Positions 1 to 5,743 of a DNA stretch of 7,373 nt are shown here, in pieces (the first letter of the stretch is position 1; every line of letters starts with the position of its first letter). A program made the position numbers and the translations under genes. Origin of the DNA: Sulfuritalea sp. (GTDB taxonomy: Bacteria > Pseudomonadota > Gammaproteobacteria > Burkholderiales > Rhodocyclaceae); the NCBI GenBank assembly GCA_026399445.1, contig JAPLRA010000306.1, positions 5,148 through 12,520 on the forward strand, in the 5' to 3' direction. The notes under the pieces were generated by a model. That model was given only the letters and a program-made list of their open reading frames with translations, was not told the origin of the DNA and did no database searches.

Positions 1-114
1 GTGGCTGACGATGGCGGCGGGGCGCCGCTCGGCGGGCAAGGCGGCCAGCGCGGTGACCAGTTGGCGGCCCAGATAGCCGCCGCCGCCCGTTACCAGAACG
101 CGATGATCCTTCAT
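1..114 (-). CDS. NAD-dependent epimerase/dehydratase family protein (extended SDR), N-terminus only
   Basis: Only the first 38 codons are present; the gene runs off the left edge. The translation opens MKDHRVLVTGGGGYLGRQLV, a beta-strand followed by the TGxxGxxG dinucleotide-binding loop (residues 9-16) of extended short-chain dehydrogenases/reductases. Proteins of this family act in the cytoplasm on nucleotide sugars, steroids or similar alcohols/ketones; the substrate cannot be read from this fragment. The start ATG overlaps the stop of the upstream symporter gene in an ATGA arrangement (positions 114-111), so the two are almost certainly co-transcribed and translationally coupled. The Rossmann motif is seen directly, the family assignment is strong, and any narrower function is open. 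Confidence 0.85.
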   Translation of the reverse strand, partial: MKDHRVLVTGGGGYLGRQLVTALAALPAERRPAAIVSH

Positions 115-1037
115 GTCGCGGCTTCGGTTGCAGTGTGGCCGTGCGGGTCGCGTCGGCGCCAGAAGGTCGCCAGCGTCATGCCGGCGATGATGTGCCAGAC
201 GCCCCACCACGCCGTGATGATGGCCATGCCGCCAAGGCCGTCGAAGAAATCGAAAATCAGGATCAGGCCGAGGCCGGAATTCTGGATGCCCATCTCGAAG
301 GTGATCGCGCGGCGATCGTATTCATTGAGGCTGATCACTCTGGCCAGGCTGTAGCCGGTGACCAGCGCCAGCAGGTTATGCACGAACACCACGCCGAGCA
401 CCAGGTGGATGTATTCGATGAAGTGCTTGAAGTTCGCCCCCAGTGCGCCGAGGATGAAGCCGGCCAGCGCCAGCAGCGAGAAGATCTTCATCGGCTTCTG
501 CAGCTTGTGCGCGAACGCCGGCTTCGCCTTTGCGATCCAGAGCCCGAGCGCCAGCGGCAGGCCGAGCAGGAGGAAGATCACCGCCAGCATTTCCGCCGGG
601 CTGACGCGGATCTCGCGCATCAGGTCGTGGGTCAGCGGGTGCAGGTTGCCCCAGAAGGCGAAGTTCAGCGGCGTCATCACCAGCGCCAGCAGGGTCGAAG
701 TCGCGCTGACCGAAACCGACAGCGCCGTGTTGCCGCGCGAGTAATGCGTCAGGAAATTCGAGACATGGCCCGCCGGGCAGGACGACACCAGCAGCATGCC
801 CAGTCCGATGCTCGGCGTGGGCTCGATGATGCTCACCAGCACATAGGTCATGGCCGGGAACAGCAGGTGGTGGCCGACGAGGCCCAGCGCCAGCGCGCGC
901 GGCGTCTTCAGCGCATTGCGGAAGTCTTCGACCTTGAGTTCGAGCGCCACGCCGAACATCACCAGGCCGAGTACGACATTGAGCAGGCCCAGCGAGGCGG
1001 GGCTGAAATGCAGATGAACCTGGTCGATGGGCGCCAT
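111..1037 (-). CDS. Bile acid:sodium symporter (BASS/SBF) family transporter
   Basis: 308 residues, almost entirely hydrophobic helices, the usual length for bacterial BASS transporters of the inner membrane, which couple Na+ entry to uptake of organic anions (bile acids, pantoate, other carboxylates). Two family signatures are visible. One spans residues 85-123 (SSCPAGHVSNFLTHYSRGN, then ALSVSVSATSTLLALVMTP), the conserved PxGxxSN...LS...STLLA...TP stretch. The other is FEMGIQNSGLGLIL at 247-260, the ExGxQNxxLxL motif that contributes to Na+ binding in crystallised homologues. The start at 1037 is chosen because a strong GAGGAG Shine-Dalgarno lies 8 bases upstream; the frame is open a further 38 codons, but that extension is polar and not family-like. 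The stop overlaps the next gene's start. The substrate is unknown; the partner SDR enzyme suggests the imported compound is then oxidised, reduced or epimerised (inference). Confidence 0.92.
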   Translation of the reverse strand: MAPIDQVHLHFSPASLGLLNVVLGLVMFGVALELKVEDFRNALKTPRALALGLVGHHLLFPAMTYVLVSIIEPTPSIGLGMLLVSSCPAGHVSNFLTHYSRGNTALSVSVSATSTLLALVMTPLNFAFWGNLHPLTHDLMREIRVSPAEMLAVIFLLLGLPLALGLWIAKAKPAFAHKLQKPMKIFSLLALAGFILGALGANFKHFIEYIHLVLGVVFVHNLLALVTGYSLARVISLNEYDRRAITFEMGIQNSGLGLILIFDFFDGLGGMAIITAWWGVWHIIAGMTLATFWRRRDPHGHTATEAAT

Positions 1038-1123
1038 GTCTTGTCTCCTCGTTGTTCGGTCGCCCTGATTCGCGGGGCCGTTTATTGTCCGGGCAGGATA
1101 AATGATTGAACGTTGAAGTGCCT

Positions 1124-1160
1124 TGTCGCAAAATACCCGCTGATTTGTCATTTCGCGACA
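1124..1160. promoter_or_regulatory. Candidate operator for the divergent AraC-type regulator
   Basis: TGTCGCAAAAT (1124-1134) faces ATTTCGCGACA (1150-1160), an inverted repeat matching 10 of 11 positions, centred about 105 bp upstream of the symporter start and about 30 bp upstream of the preferred regulator start. TTGTC also recurs directly at 1123 and 1145, 22 bp apart, about two helical turns. TGTCGC-type half-sites are known for some AraC-family regulators such as Pseudomonas ArgR. That this is the binding site of the adjacent regulator is inference from position and symmetry. I found no convincing sigma-70 promoter on either side, which would fit activator-dependent transcription. Confidence 0.35.
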
Positions 1161-1172
1161 CTCATCCTAATC

Positions 1173-2228
1173 GTGCCGAAACCGATTCCAACCGCCGCCA
1201 CTGCCGGCAATACCTCGCTCAACGTTGGTGTCGCCTATGCCCGGCGCCTGTTCGAGGTGGTCGAGCGCTTCGGCCTGCCGCGCACCGCGCTGCTACAGCA
1301 CGCGCGCATCGCCCCGGCCGACTGGGAGGCGGCACAGGCGCGCGTGCCGCTGGCCGCGCTGGTCGCGCTGTTCCAATCGGCGCTGGCGCTCACCGGCCGC
1401 CGCGACCTCGGCCTCGAATTCGGCCGCCAGGTACGCCCCGGTACCTTCGACGCGCTCGGCTATGCGCTGATGACCTGCCGCAACCTCGGCGAGGCGATCG
1501 GCCTGGTGCCGCTCTATCGCCGGCTGGTGTTCGATTCCGGCTACAGCGAGACGGCCTTCGCCATCGACGGCGAAAACGCCAAGCTGGCCTGGGTGGTGCT
1601 GCCCGAAGCCACCCGCGCCGGCCTGCCGTATTGCGACGTGCTGGCCGAATCGCTGATCGCCAGCTGGCTCGGCCTCGGCCGCTGGATCGCCGGCACCGAA
1701 CTGCCGCTGCGCGAAGTGCGCTTCCGCCACGCCGCGCCCGACGACCCGCAGCCCTTCGTCGCCTTCTTCGGCTGCCCGGTGCGCTTCAATGCCGGCGAGA
1801 ACTCGCTGCTGTTCGACCGCCGCCTGCTCGTGCAGCCACTGGTGCAGGCCGATGCCGAACTCAACCTGGCGATGCGCGACGCCGCGCGCAAGGCCATCGA
1901 CCGCCTGCAGGGAACCAGCACCATCGCCGGCCAACTGCGCCAGGCACTGCTGCCGCTGATGCCGAAGTGCGAGGCCACGCTGCAGCATGCCGCCACCAGC
2001 CTCGGCATCACGCCGCGCACCCTGCAGCGCCGTCTCGCCAGCGCCGACTCTTCATTCCAGATTGTCCTCGACGCCACGCGCCGCGAACTGGCGCAGGTGT
2101 ATCTGCGCGACCCCGCGCTGTCGGCGCTCGATGTCGCGCTGCTGCTGGGCTATGCGGAGCAGAGTTCGTTCACGCGGGCGTTTCGGAACTGGTTTGGCGC
2201 GGCGCCATCGGTGTGGAGACGCGGGTAA
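1173..2228 (+). CDS. AraC-family transcriptional regulator (arabinose-binding-type N-domain plus HTH)
   Basis: 351 residues with the GTG start used here. Residues about 17-235 resemble the ligand-binding-like N-terminal domain of the OruR/ArgR-type AraC subfamily (opening VAYARRLFEVVERFGLPRTA), and 265-350 hold the two helix-turn-helix units. The first is ATLQHAATSLGITPRTLQRR (269-288); the second lies in 318-350, including LLLGYAEQSSFTRAFRNWFG, the classic AraC signature. It binds DNA in the cytoplasm and probably activates the divergent symporter-epimerase operon. The start is uncertain: a TTG at 1113 would add 20 residues (hydrophobic, not family-like) and would put the inverted repeat inside the gene, so I prefer GTG 1173, although neither has a good Shine-Dalgarno. 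The small-molecule effector is unknown. Family assignment is secure; the regulated target is inferred from gene order. Confidence 0.9.
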   Translation: MPKPIPTAATAGNTSLNVGVAYARRLFEVVERFGLPRTALLQHARIAPADWEAAQARVPLAALVALFQSALALTGRRDLGLEFGRQVRPGTFDALGYALMTCRNLGEAIGLVPLYRRLVFDSGYSETAFAIDGENAKLAWVVLPEATRAGLPYCDVLAESLIASWLGLGRWIAGTELPLREVRFRHAAPDDPQPFVAFFGCPVRFNAGENSLLFDRRLLVQPLVQADAELNLAMRDAARKAIDRLQGTSTIAGQLRQALLPLMPKCEATLQHAATSLGITPRTLQRRLASADSSFQIVLDATRRELAQVYLRDPALSALDVALLLGYAEQSSFTRAFRNWFGAAPSVWRRG

Positions 2229-2409
2229 GCGGGAAGGTGATCAGCGCTTGGGGAGCGGCGCTTATGGGCCAACAAGCGCCGTTCGATAACAAAACCTATC
2301 GGGCCACCAAAGACTGGTTGCGGTCTGCTGACAATGTCATACTCTATGGGCGCTTTCGCCCACAAAGCGGAAGTCGGAAGATTGGGAAAGCGGCCGTTCA
2401 ACGTTTGAG
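2229..2409. other. Intergenic region between convergent genes, rich in short inverted repeats
   Basis: No gene is supported here. The stretch contains several small hairpins (2254-2283, 2347-2362, 2391-2418) and purine-rich, repeat-like sequence such as CACAAAGCGGAAGTCGG (2361-2377), which recurs with two changes at 3801-3817. Composition drops from the very GC-rich regulator gene to a more balanced mix. It looks like the decayed copy of a non-coding repeat, or the tail of an acquired segment; I cannot name the family. Confidence 0.5.
2254..2283 (+). terminator. Hairpin downstream of the AraC gene, possible terminator
   Basis: CGGCGCTT (2256-2263) pairs perfectly with AAGCGCCG (2274-2281) around a 10-base loop, extendable by a G-T and an A-T pair. 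It begins 25 bases after the regulator stop, the right place for a transcription terminator. No T-run follows, so intrinsic termination is doubtful; it could equally be part of the repeat sequence in this gap. Confidence 0.3.
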
Positions 2410-2418
2410 TTAGGCCGC
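2391..2418. repeat. Imperfect palindrome at the convergent gene ends
   Basis: GCGGCC at 2390/2391-2395 faces GGCCGC (2413-2418), with TCAA (2398-2401) and TTGA (2404-2407) pairing inside. On the minus strand it covers the last codons and stop of the DUF4345 gene. It may act as a transcription stop for that gene or be part of a recombination-type site, because the minus-strand text GCCTAACTCAAACGTTGAAC resembles one half of an integron attC site. Confidence 0.35.
2409..2418. repeat. Inverted repeat copy A (GTTAGGCCGC) at the DUF4345 gene end
   Basis: It is a perfect reverse complement of the copy at 2847-2856. On the minus strand it reads GCGGCCTAAC and includes the DUF4345 stop codon; GCCTAAC fits RYYYAAC, the inverse core site that opens an integron attC. 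Confidence 0.6.
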
Positions 2419-2826
2419 TTCTGCAGCTCGCGACGCATTGCGATTGGTGGCTGTGTGTGCCACCGCGATGACAACGGGCAGCAGTAGTTCGGGAATGAGG
2501 TAGCCAAGCCAGACCGCTGCTGGTTCGGGCAGCCCAACCTGACTGATGGATACCAGCCTTCCGACACCGGCAAGAAGGACCCCGAGAGCCAATAGATACA
2601 CCAGTGTTCCCTGGCGTCGAATGGTAGTGGCTGCCCAGAGGTTGATGATCCCAGTTGAGAAGTACACACCAGCCATGAAGCGGTGCACGTTATCGAGTCG
2701 GGGCACCGTGTCGGGCTGTCCCACGTACATCTGGAGCATGCCGCCGAGCATTGCAATTGCTGCAACGAGAAAGAGACAGACTTGGACGACGCGTTGGCTT
2801 GTGGGCATGGGCAGATTCGACGGCAT
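2410..2826 (-). CDS. DUF4345 domain-containing small membrane protein
   Basis: 138 residues with four predicted membrane helices at about 13-35, 47-69, 73-93 and 104-124. The centre (NVHRFMAGVYFSTGIINLW, residues 46-64) and the late LIPELLLPVV match the DUF4345 family, whose members are 120-140-residue inner-membrane proteins of unknown function. The ATG at 2826 has an AGGAG Shine-Dalgarno six bases upstream; longer readings upstream are polar and lack a better signal. The TAA stop lies inside GCGGCCTAAC, the mirror image of GTTAGGCCGC sitting 21 bases before the start codon, so the gene is bracketed by a perfect 10-bp inverted repeat. That layout is like an integron gene cassette. No function can be assigned from sequence. 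Confidence 0.85.
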   Translation of the reverse strand: MPSNLPMPTSQRVVQVCLFLVAAIAMLGGMLQMYVGQPDTVPRLDNVHRFMAGVYFSTGIINLWAATTIRRQGTLVYLLALGVLLAGVGRLVSISQVGLPEPAAVWLGYLIPELLLPVVIAVAHTATNRNASRAAEAA

Positions 2827-2846
2827 GGGGGGCTCCTGTGGTATGT

Positions 2847-2856
2847 GCGGCCTAAC
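2847..2856. repeat. Inverted repeat copy B (GCGGCCTAAC) ahead of the DUF4345 gene
   Basis: On the minus strand it reads GTTAGGCCGC. GTTAGGC fits the integron core consensus GTTRRRY, and the preceding AGCTACAC resembles the 3' arm of many attC sites. The DUF4345 ribosome-binding site and start follow directly, as in typical cassettes. Confidence 0.6.
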
Positions 2857-3046
2857 GTGTAGCTGACCGGAGCTGCGCGGCTTCATCGCGCAGCGTCCAG
2901 AGAGCGAAGCGAACGGGCTCGCCCTCGACTCCACCATGCCGCGGGTCGTCTGCATAAACGATGAGGAAGTAGCGGCTATTTTCCCCCAGCAACCAATCAT
3001 GGTGAAGTCGCGCAAATTGACTATTCCTTACCGAACCTCTCAGCAC
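2852..3046 (-). pseudogene. Protein-like 64-codon remnant between the GAF and DUF4345 genes
   Basis: A minus-strand frame ending in TAG at 2854-2852 gives a protein-like tail (about residues 20-60: ENSRYFLIVYADDPRHGGVE, then EPVRFALWTLRDEAAQLR) with a fairly GC-rich third codon position. It has no credible start: its only in-frame GTG overlaps the last eight codons of the GAF gene and has no Shine-Dalgarno. I read it as the 3' end of a gene truncated by an earlier rearrangement, or a chance open frame. The stop lies inside the GTTAGGC core-like site. No family recognised. Confidence 0.25.
2869..2898. repeat. Strong stem-loop downstream of the GAF gene
   Basis: GCTGCGCG (2872-2879) and CGCGCAGC (2887-2894) pair perfectly around a 7-base loop, extended by GGA/TCC (2869-2871 with 2896-2898) across one bulged base. 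It could terminate GAF-gene transcripts (no T-run is seen) or form the tip of an attC-like structure next to the GTTAGGC core at 2850-2856. A single extra-helical base is typical of attC stems, but also common by chance. Confidence 0.35.
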
Positions 3047-3539
3047 GAAGTTTGAGCCTACGACTTTCCATCAGATCGACGACGATGCCAGCGAGGTCAG
3101 TAAGAATCTGCCGCTGACGGTCATCCATGGTCGGTCTGGGCTGCCGGTCGATTACACACATGGTTCCAAGGGCATAGCCCTTAGAATTGATGAGAGGAGC
3201 GCCAGCGTAGAAGCGCACATTTGGGCTGCCGGTTACCAATGGATTGCCGACAAACCTATCATCGTGGCGGGCGTCAGACACGACGAAGACGTCGGATCCA
3301 AGAATAGCGTGAGTGCAAAATGAAATTTCGCGAGGCGTTTCCCTGACCTCAAGTCCGACCTTAGACTTGAACCACTGGCGTGTACCGTCGACTATGGAAA
3401 TTAGAGCTATGGGTACATCAAAGACGTTAGCAGCGATCCGCGTGACCCTGTCGAATGTTTCCTCGAAGTCGCTATCAAGAATTCCGTAGCTAACGAGAGC
3501 GGCAATCCGCTCTGCTTCATTAGGTGGTATCTGGAACAC
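3021..3539 (-). CDS. Stand-alone GAF domain-containing protein
   Basis: 172 residues, essentially one GAF domain (about 20-160). Family landmarks are visible: PPNEAERIAALVSYGILDS near the N-terminus, VPIALISIVDGTRQWFKSKV (about 41-60), ETPREISFCTHAIL (about 67-80), VRFYAGAPLINSKGYALGTM (about 108-127) and CVIDRQPRP. This is the subtype that normally sits in front of GGDEF, histidine-kinase or PAS modules, here without an output domain. It is a soluble cytoplasmic protein that probably binds a small ligand. The GTG start is well supported: GGAGG lies 6 bases upstream on the minus strand. Base composition and codon use are less GC-biased than the flanking genes (many AAT, ATA, GTA codons), suggesting recent acquisition. 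Two TATGAT hexamers on the minus strand at 3582-3587 and 3596-3601 are possible -10 boxes, without clear -35 partners. Confidence 0.88.
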   Translation of the reverse strand: MFQIPPNEAERIAALVSYGILDSDFEETFDRVTRIAANVFDVPIALISIVDGTRQWFKSKVGLEVRETPREISFCTHAILGSDVFVVSDARHDDRFVGNPLVTGSPNVRFYAGAPLINSKGYALGTMCVIDRQPRPTMDDRQRQILTDLAGIVVDLMESRRLKLRAERFGKE

Positions 3540-3891
3540 GCTATGCCTCCAATTTTGCTTTTGGGCCAGAATTCACAAAAGATCATACACGCACAATCAT
3601 AGACTGCACGTTTGGAAAAGGCCGTGCTATGAAAGAGGAAAGGGTCAAGGTCAGCCTTATCTCTGAATCAAACGCAGCGCAGTTCAGCGGCGGGTTGACT
3701 CTGGAACCGGGCCTTCAAATCTCATGCGGTAGTCATCACCAATAGCCGTTCCCGCTGCACTGTTGCCTCTGAGCGTGAAATCTTGAGCGGCTCTTATCGG
3801 CACGAAGCGGAAGTCCGTGTAGCAAGAGATGGCCGCCAGCCCATGCGAGAATTCGCCCCTGAGTCCCCCACGACCCCAGAGGAGAACAACC
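3540..3891. other. 352-bp gap between the divergent GAF and GST genes
   Basis: I see no convincing gene. The GAF ribosome-binding site and possible -10 boxes lie at 3545-3601 (minus strand). A 38-codon plus-strand frame from ATG 3630 lacks family character. A minus-strand frame ends at 3684 with a protein-like tail (GDDYRMRFEGPVPESTRR) but no matching start, perhaps a gene scrap. CACGAAGCGGAAGTCCG at 3801-3817 repeats a motif found at 2361-2377. The GST Shine-Dalgarno sits at 3880-3884. Composition rises to the GC-rich genomic norm toward the right end. Confidence 0.5.
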
Positions 3892-4548
3892 ATGATCAAG
3901 CTCTACTACAGCCCCGGCGCCTGTTCTTTCGTCCCCCATGTCGGGATCGAAGCGATCAAGGCCGCGACGGGCGAGGAAATCGAAACCCAGTCGGTGAAGC
4001 TGCACAAGGGCGAGCAGCACACGCCCGACTACCTGGCGCTGAATCCACTGGGCCAGGTGCCGCTGCTGGTGGTCGACGGCAAGCCGCTGAACCAGATCGT
4101 GGCGATTTGCGATTACCTCGACCGGCGCTTTCCCCAGGCCGGGCTGCTGCCGGGCGATGGCTGGCAGCGGGCGCAGGCGATGTCGCTCTTCGCCTGGATG
4201 AACAACACCGTGCATCCAACCTTCACGCACATCTTCCGCCCGGTCAAGTTCGCCGCAAGCGAAGCCGCCCAGGCGGATGTGAAGAACACCGCCGTGGCGG
4301 CGTTTCGCGAATGCCTGGAACGCATCCAGACCTTGGCGCAGGCGGCCGGCCCCTTCCTGCTTGGCGACCGGCTGTCCTTCGTCGATGCCTATGCGCTGAC
4401 ATTCCTGCGCTGGGGCGGGCTCGGCGGCATCGATCCGGCTTCGCTGCCGGCCTACCAGGCCTATGTCAGCCGCGTCGCGGCGCAACCGCCGGTCTCGGCG
4501 GCGATGGCGCGCGAGGGCATCAACCTCGACACCTACAGGGCGAAATAG
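3892..4548 (+). CDS. Glutathione S-transferase family protein (beta-class-like)
   Basis: 218 residues, normal for a cytosolic GST. The thioredoxin-fold N-domain (1-80) opens MIKLYYSPGACSFVPHVGIE, aligning with the beta-class enzyme of Proteus mirabilis. Cys11 corresponds to its catalytic Cys10, and NPLGQVP (51-57) supplies the cis-proline loop. His108 in the helical domain matches the conserved His106. The C-domain carries FLLGDRLSFVDAYAL (155-169) with the N-capping box and the fold-critical aspartate. The expected Glu-Ser/Gly pair that grips glutathione's glutamyl end is Gln68-Ile69 here (LNQIVAICDYL), an uncommon change. AGGAG lies 7 bases before the ATG. It probably conjugates glutathione to electrophiles or reduces disulfides in the cytoplasm. 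The gene appears monocistronic, with large gaps both sides. Family secure; class likely; substrate unknown. Confidence 0.92.
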   Translation: MIKLYYSPGACSFVPHVGIEAIKAATGEEIETQSVKLHKGEQHTPDYLALNPLGQVPLLVVDGKPLNQIVAICDYLDRRFPQAGLLPGDGWQRAQAMSLFAWMNNTVHPTFTHIFRPVKFAASEAAQADVKNTAVAAFRECLERIQTLAQAAGPFLLGDRLSFVDAYALTFLRWGGLGGIDPASLPAYQAYVSRVAAQPPVSAAMAREGINLDTYRAK

Positions 4549-4837
4549 GCCGCTGCCCGACGCAGCCACTATAGTCGAAGCGGGCGATGGCGCAGGACAT
4601 GGCGGGGCTGATGATGGCGCTCGGCCATTAGCGCTCTCACATCACCGGGCACGACTAAAGTGGCATCCTCAGGATGGCCCGGCATCGGGCCGTGAACCCA
4701 TCAGATCGGGTATTGAGCGACCGATTGTCCGAAAAAATAGTGACACGTTTTGTCAGGCGTCAGACATCGCTTCTATTTCGAAAGTGATACAGTGGTTGCG
4801 TAGATCGGATCCGACTGATAAAACTTAATCGGAAAGC
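4549..4837. other. Intergenic leader upstream of the binding-protein/sensor operon
   Basis: No gene supported. A GGCCCG/CGGGCC hairpin (4676-4691, 4-base loop) could end GST transcription, though no T-run follows. The best sigma-70-like pair is TTGTCA (4750-4755) with TCTATT (4772-4777), spacing 16, weak. A perfect 10-bp palindrome TCGGATCCGA (4805-4814) lies 23 bases before the next ATG and might be an operator. GGAAA (4831-4835) is a modest ribosome-binding site for the gene at 4838. Confidence 0.4.
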
Positions 4838-5743
4838 ATGAACAGATTAGCCACTCTTGTCGGCTTGCTTCTCGCCACCCTCTTGGCGGCATGCGATCGA
4901 CAGCCGGCAGAGAAGCCGCTGCAATACAGCAGCGGCCCTGCGGGTGCTGTCACCCCAATCTATCGCCTAGCTGTCCATCCGCTTCACAACCCGCAGAAAC
5001 TCAGCGAGGCCTATCAGCCGCTCGTCGATCATCTCAATCGTCAACTGAAAGGCGTGCAGATCGAGTTGGAAGCCTCGCGGGACTATCCGGCCTACGAGAA
5101 AAAGTTTCGCGCCCGCGAACCCGCATTCCTGCTGCCCAACCCGTGGCAGACGTTGCAGGCGATGAAGGTCGGCTACCACGTCATCGCGATGGCGGGCGAT
5201 GCAGAGGACTTCAAAGGCATCTTCATCATCCGCAAGGACAGCGGGATCAAAATGCCAGCCGACCTCAAGGGGCAGGTGGTGAGCTACCCGTCACCTACGG
5301 CGCTGGCGGCCGCTATCATGCCCCAGTATTTTTTGCACGTCCATGGCATCGACATCAACCGGGACATCAAGAACGCCTACGTGGGATCTCAGGAATCGTC
5401 CATCATGAATGTCTATCTGGGCAATGCCGCAGGCGTTACATGGCCACCACCCTGGCGCCTGTTCCAGAAAGACCACCCGGCAGAAGCCTCACAACTCCAA
5501 CTGATCTGGGAAACCCCACCGCTGATAAATAACTCGGTCATGGTGCGTGACGATGTACCGGAGACTGTCCGCACACTGGTGAGGAAGTCGCTTCTCGAAC
5601 TGACGCAGACACCGCAGGGCAAGACCATCCTCGCCGGCATGGAGACCAGCCGTTTCCATGCCGCCGATGATGCCAGTTATGGCGTCGTGACTGACTACAT
5701 CAAGCGCTTTGAAAAAGAAGTGCGGCTGGTGGAGAGCAAGTGA
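4838..5743 (+). CDS. PhnD-like phosphate/phosphite/phosphonate-type substrate-binding lipoprotein
   Basis: 301 residues. A lipoprotein signal peptide is clear: hydrophobic core 5-18 and lipobox LAAC with Cys19 as the lipidated residue. Asp20 at +2 is the classical E. coli signal to remain in the inner membrane. The mature part (about 40-295) has the PhnD/type-2 periplasmic-binding fold: YRLAVHPLHNPQKLSEAYQP at the start, FLLPNPWQTLQAM (97-109), the hinge/ligand loop SYPSPTALAAAI (149-160), then GSQESSIMNVYLGNAAGVTW (183-202). No PhnC or PhnE gene is adjacent; instead a sensor gene follows with a TGATG overlap. I infer it presents its ligand to that sensor rather than to an ABC transporter. 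The ligand could be any small anion; the phosphonate label is by family only. A transport role with distant partners is possible. Confidence 0.88.
   Translation: MNRLATLVGLLLATLLAACDRQPAEKPLQYSSGPAGAVTPIYRLAVHPLHNPQKLSEAYQPLVDHLNRQLKGVQIELEASRDYPAYEKKFRAREPAFLLPNPWQTLQAMKVGYHVIAMAGDAEDFKGIFIIRKDSGIKMPADLKGQVVSYPSPTALAAAIMPQYFLHVHGIDINRDIKNAYVGSQESSIMNVYLGNAAGVTWPPPWRLFQKDHPAEASQLQLIWETPPLINNSVMVRDDVPETVRTLVRKSLLELTQTPQGKTILAGMETSRFHAADDASYGVVTDYIKRFEKEVRLVESK

Noticed and set aside
135..1109. A 324-codon plus-strand frame opposite the symporter
   Set aside because: It is a histidine/glutamine/arginine-rich antisense shadow of the BASS gene.
1106..2413. A 435-codon plus-strand frame across the AraC gene
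   Set aside because: It is arginine/alanine-rich, low in complexity and out of frame with the recognisable AraC protein.
2267..2415. A complete attC downstream of the DUF4345 gene, ending at GTTGGCC (minus strand, 2273-2267)
   Set aside because: The far core misses the consensus (GTTGGCC instead of GTTRRRY) and the arms pair poorly; the span of about 149 bp is also long.
2850..2990. A complete integron attC site upstream of the DUF4345 gene
   Set aside because: GTTAGGC and a bulged stem are present, but I find no RYYYAAC partner at the expected distance on the minus strand, so I call only core-like repeats.
3630..3745. Small plus-strand frame starting MKEERVKVSLISESN
   Set aside because: It has 38 codons, no clear Shine-Dalgarno and no recognisable family, and lies in a gap of repeat-like sequence.
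3736..4569. Long minus-strand open frame (277 codons) opposite the GST
   Set aside because: It is the arginine/glutamine-rich antisense shadow of a clear GST gene in GC-rich DNA, with no family character.
4838..5743. A phosphonate ABC transporter operon
   Set aside because: Only the binding protein is present; the next gene is a sensor, so a transporter operon is not supported.
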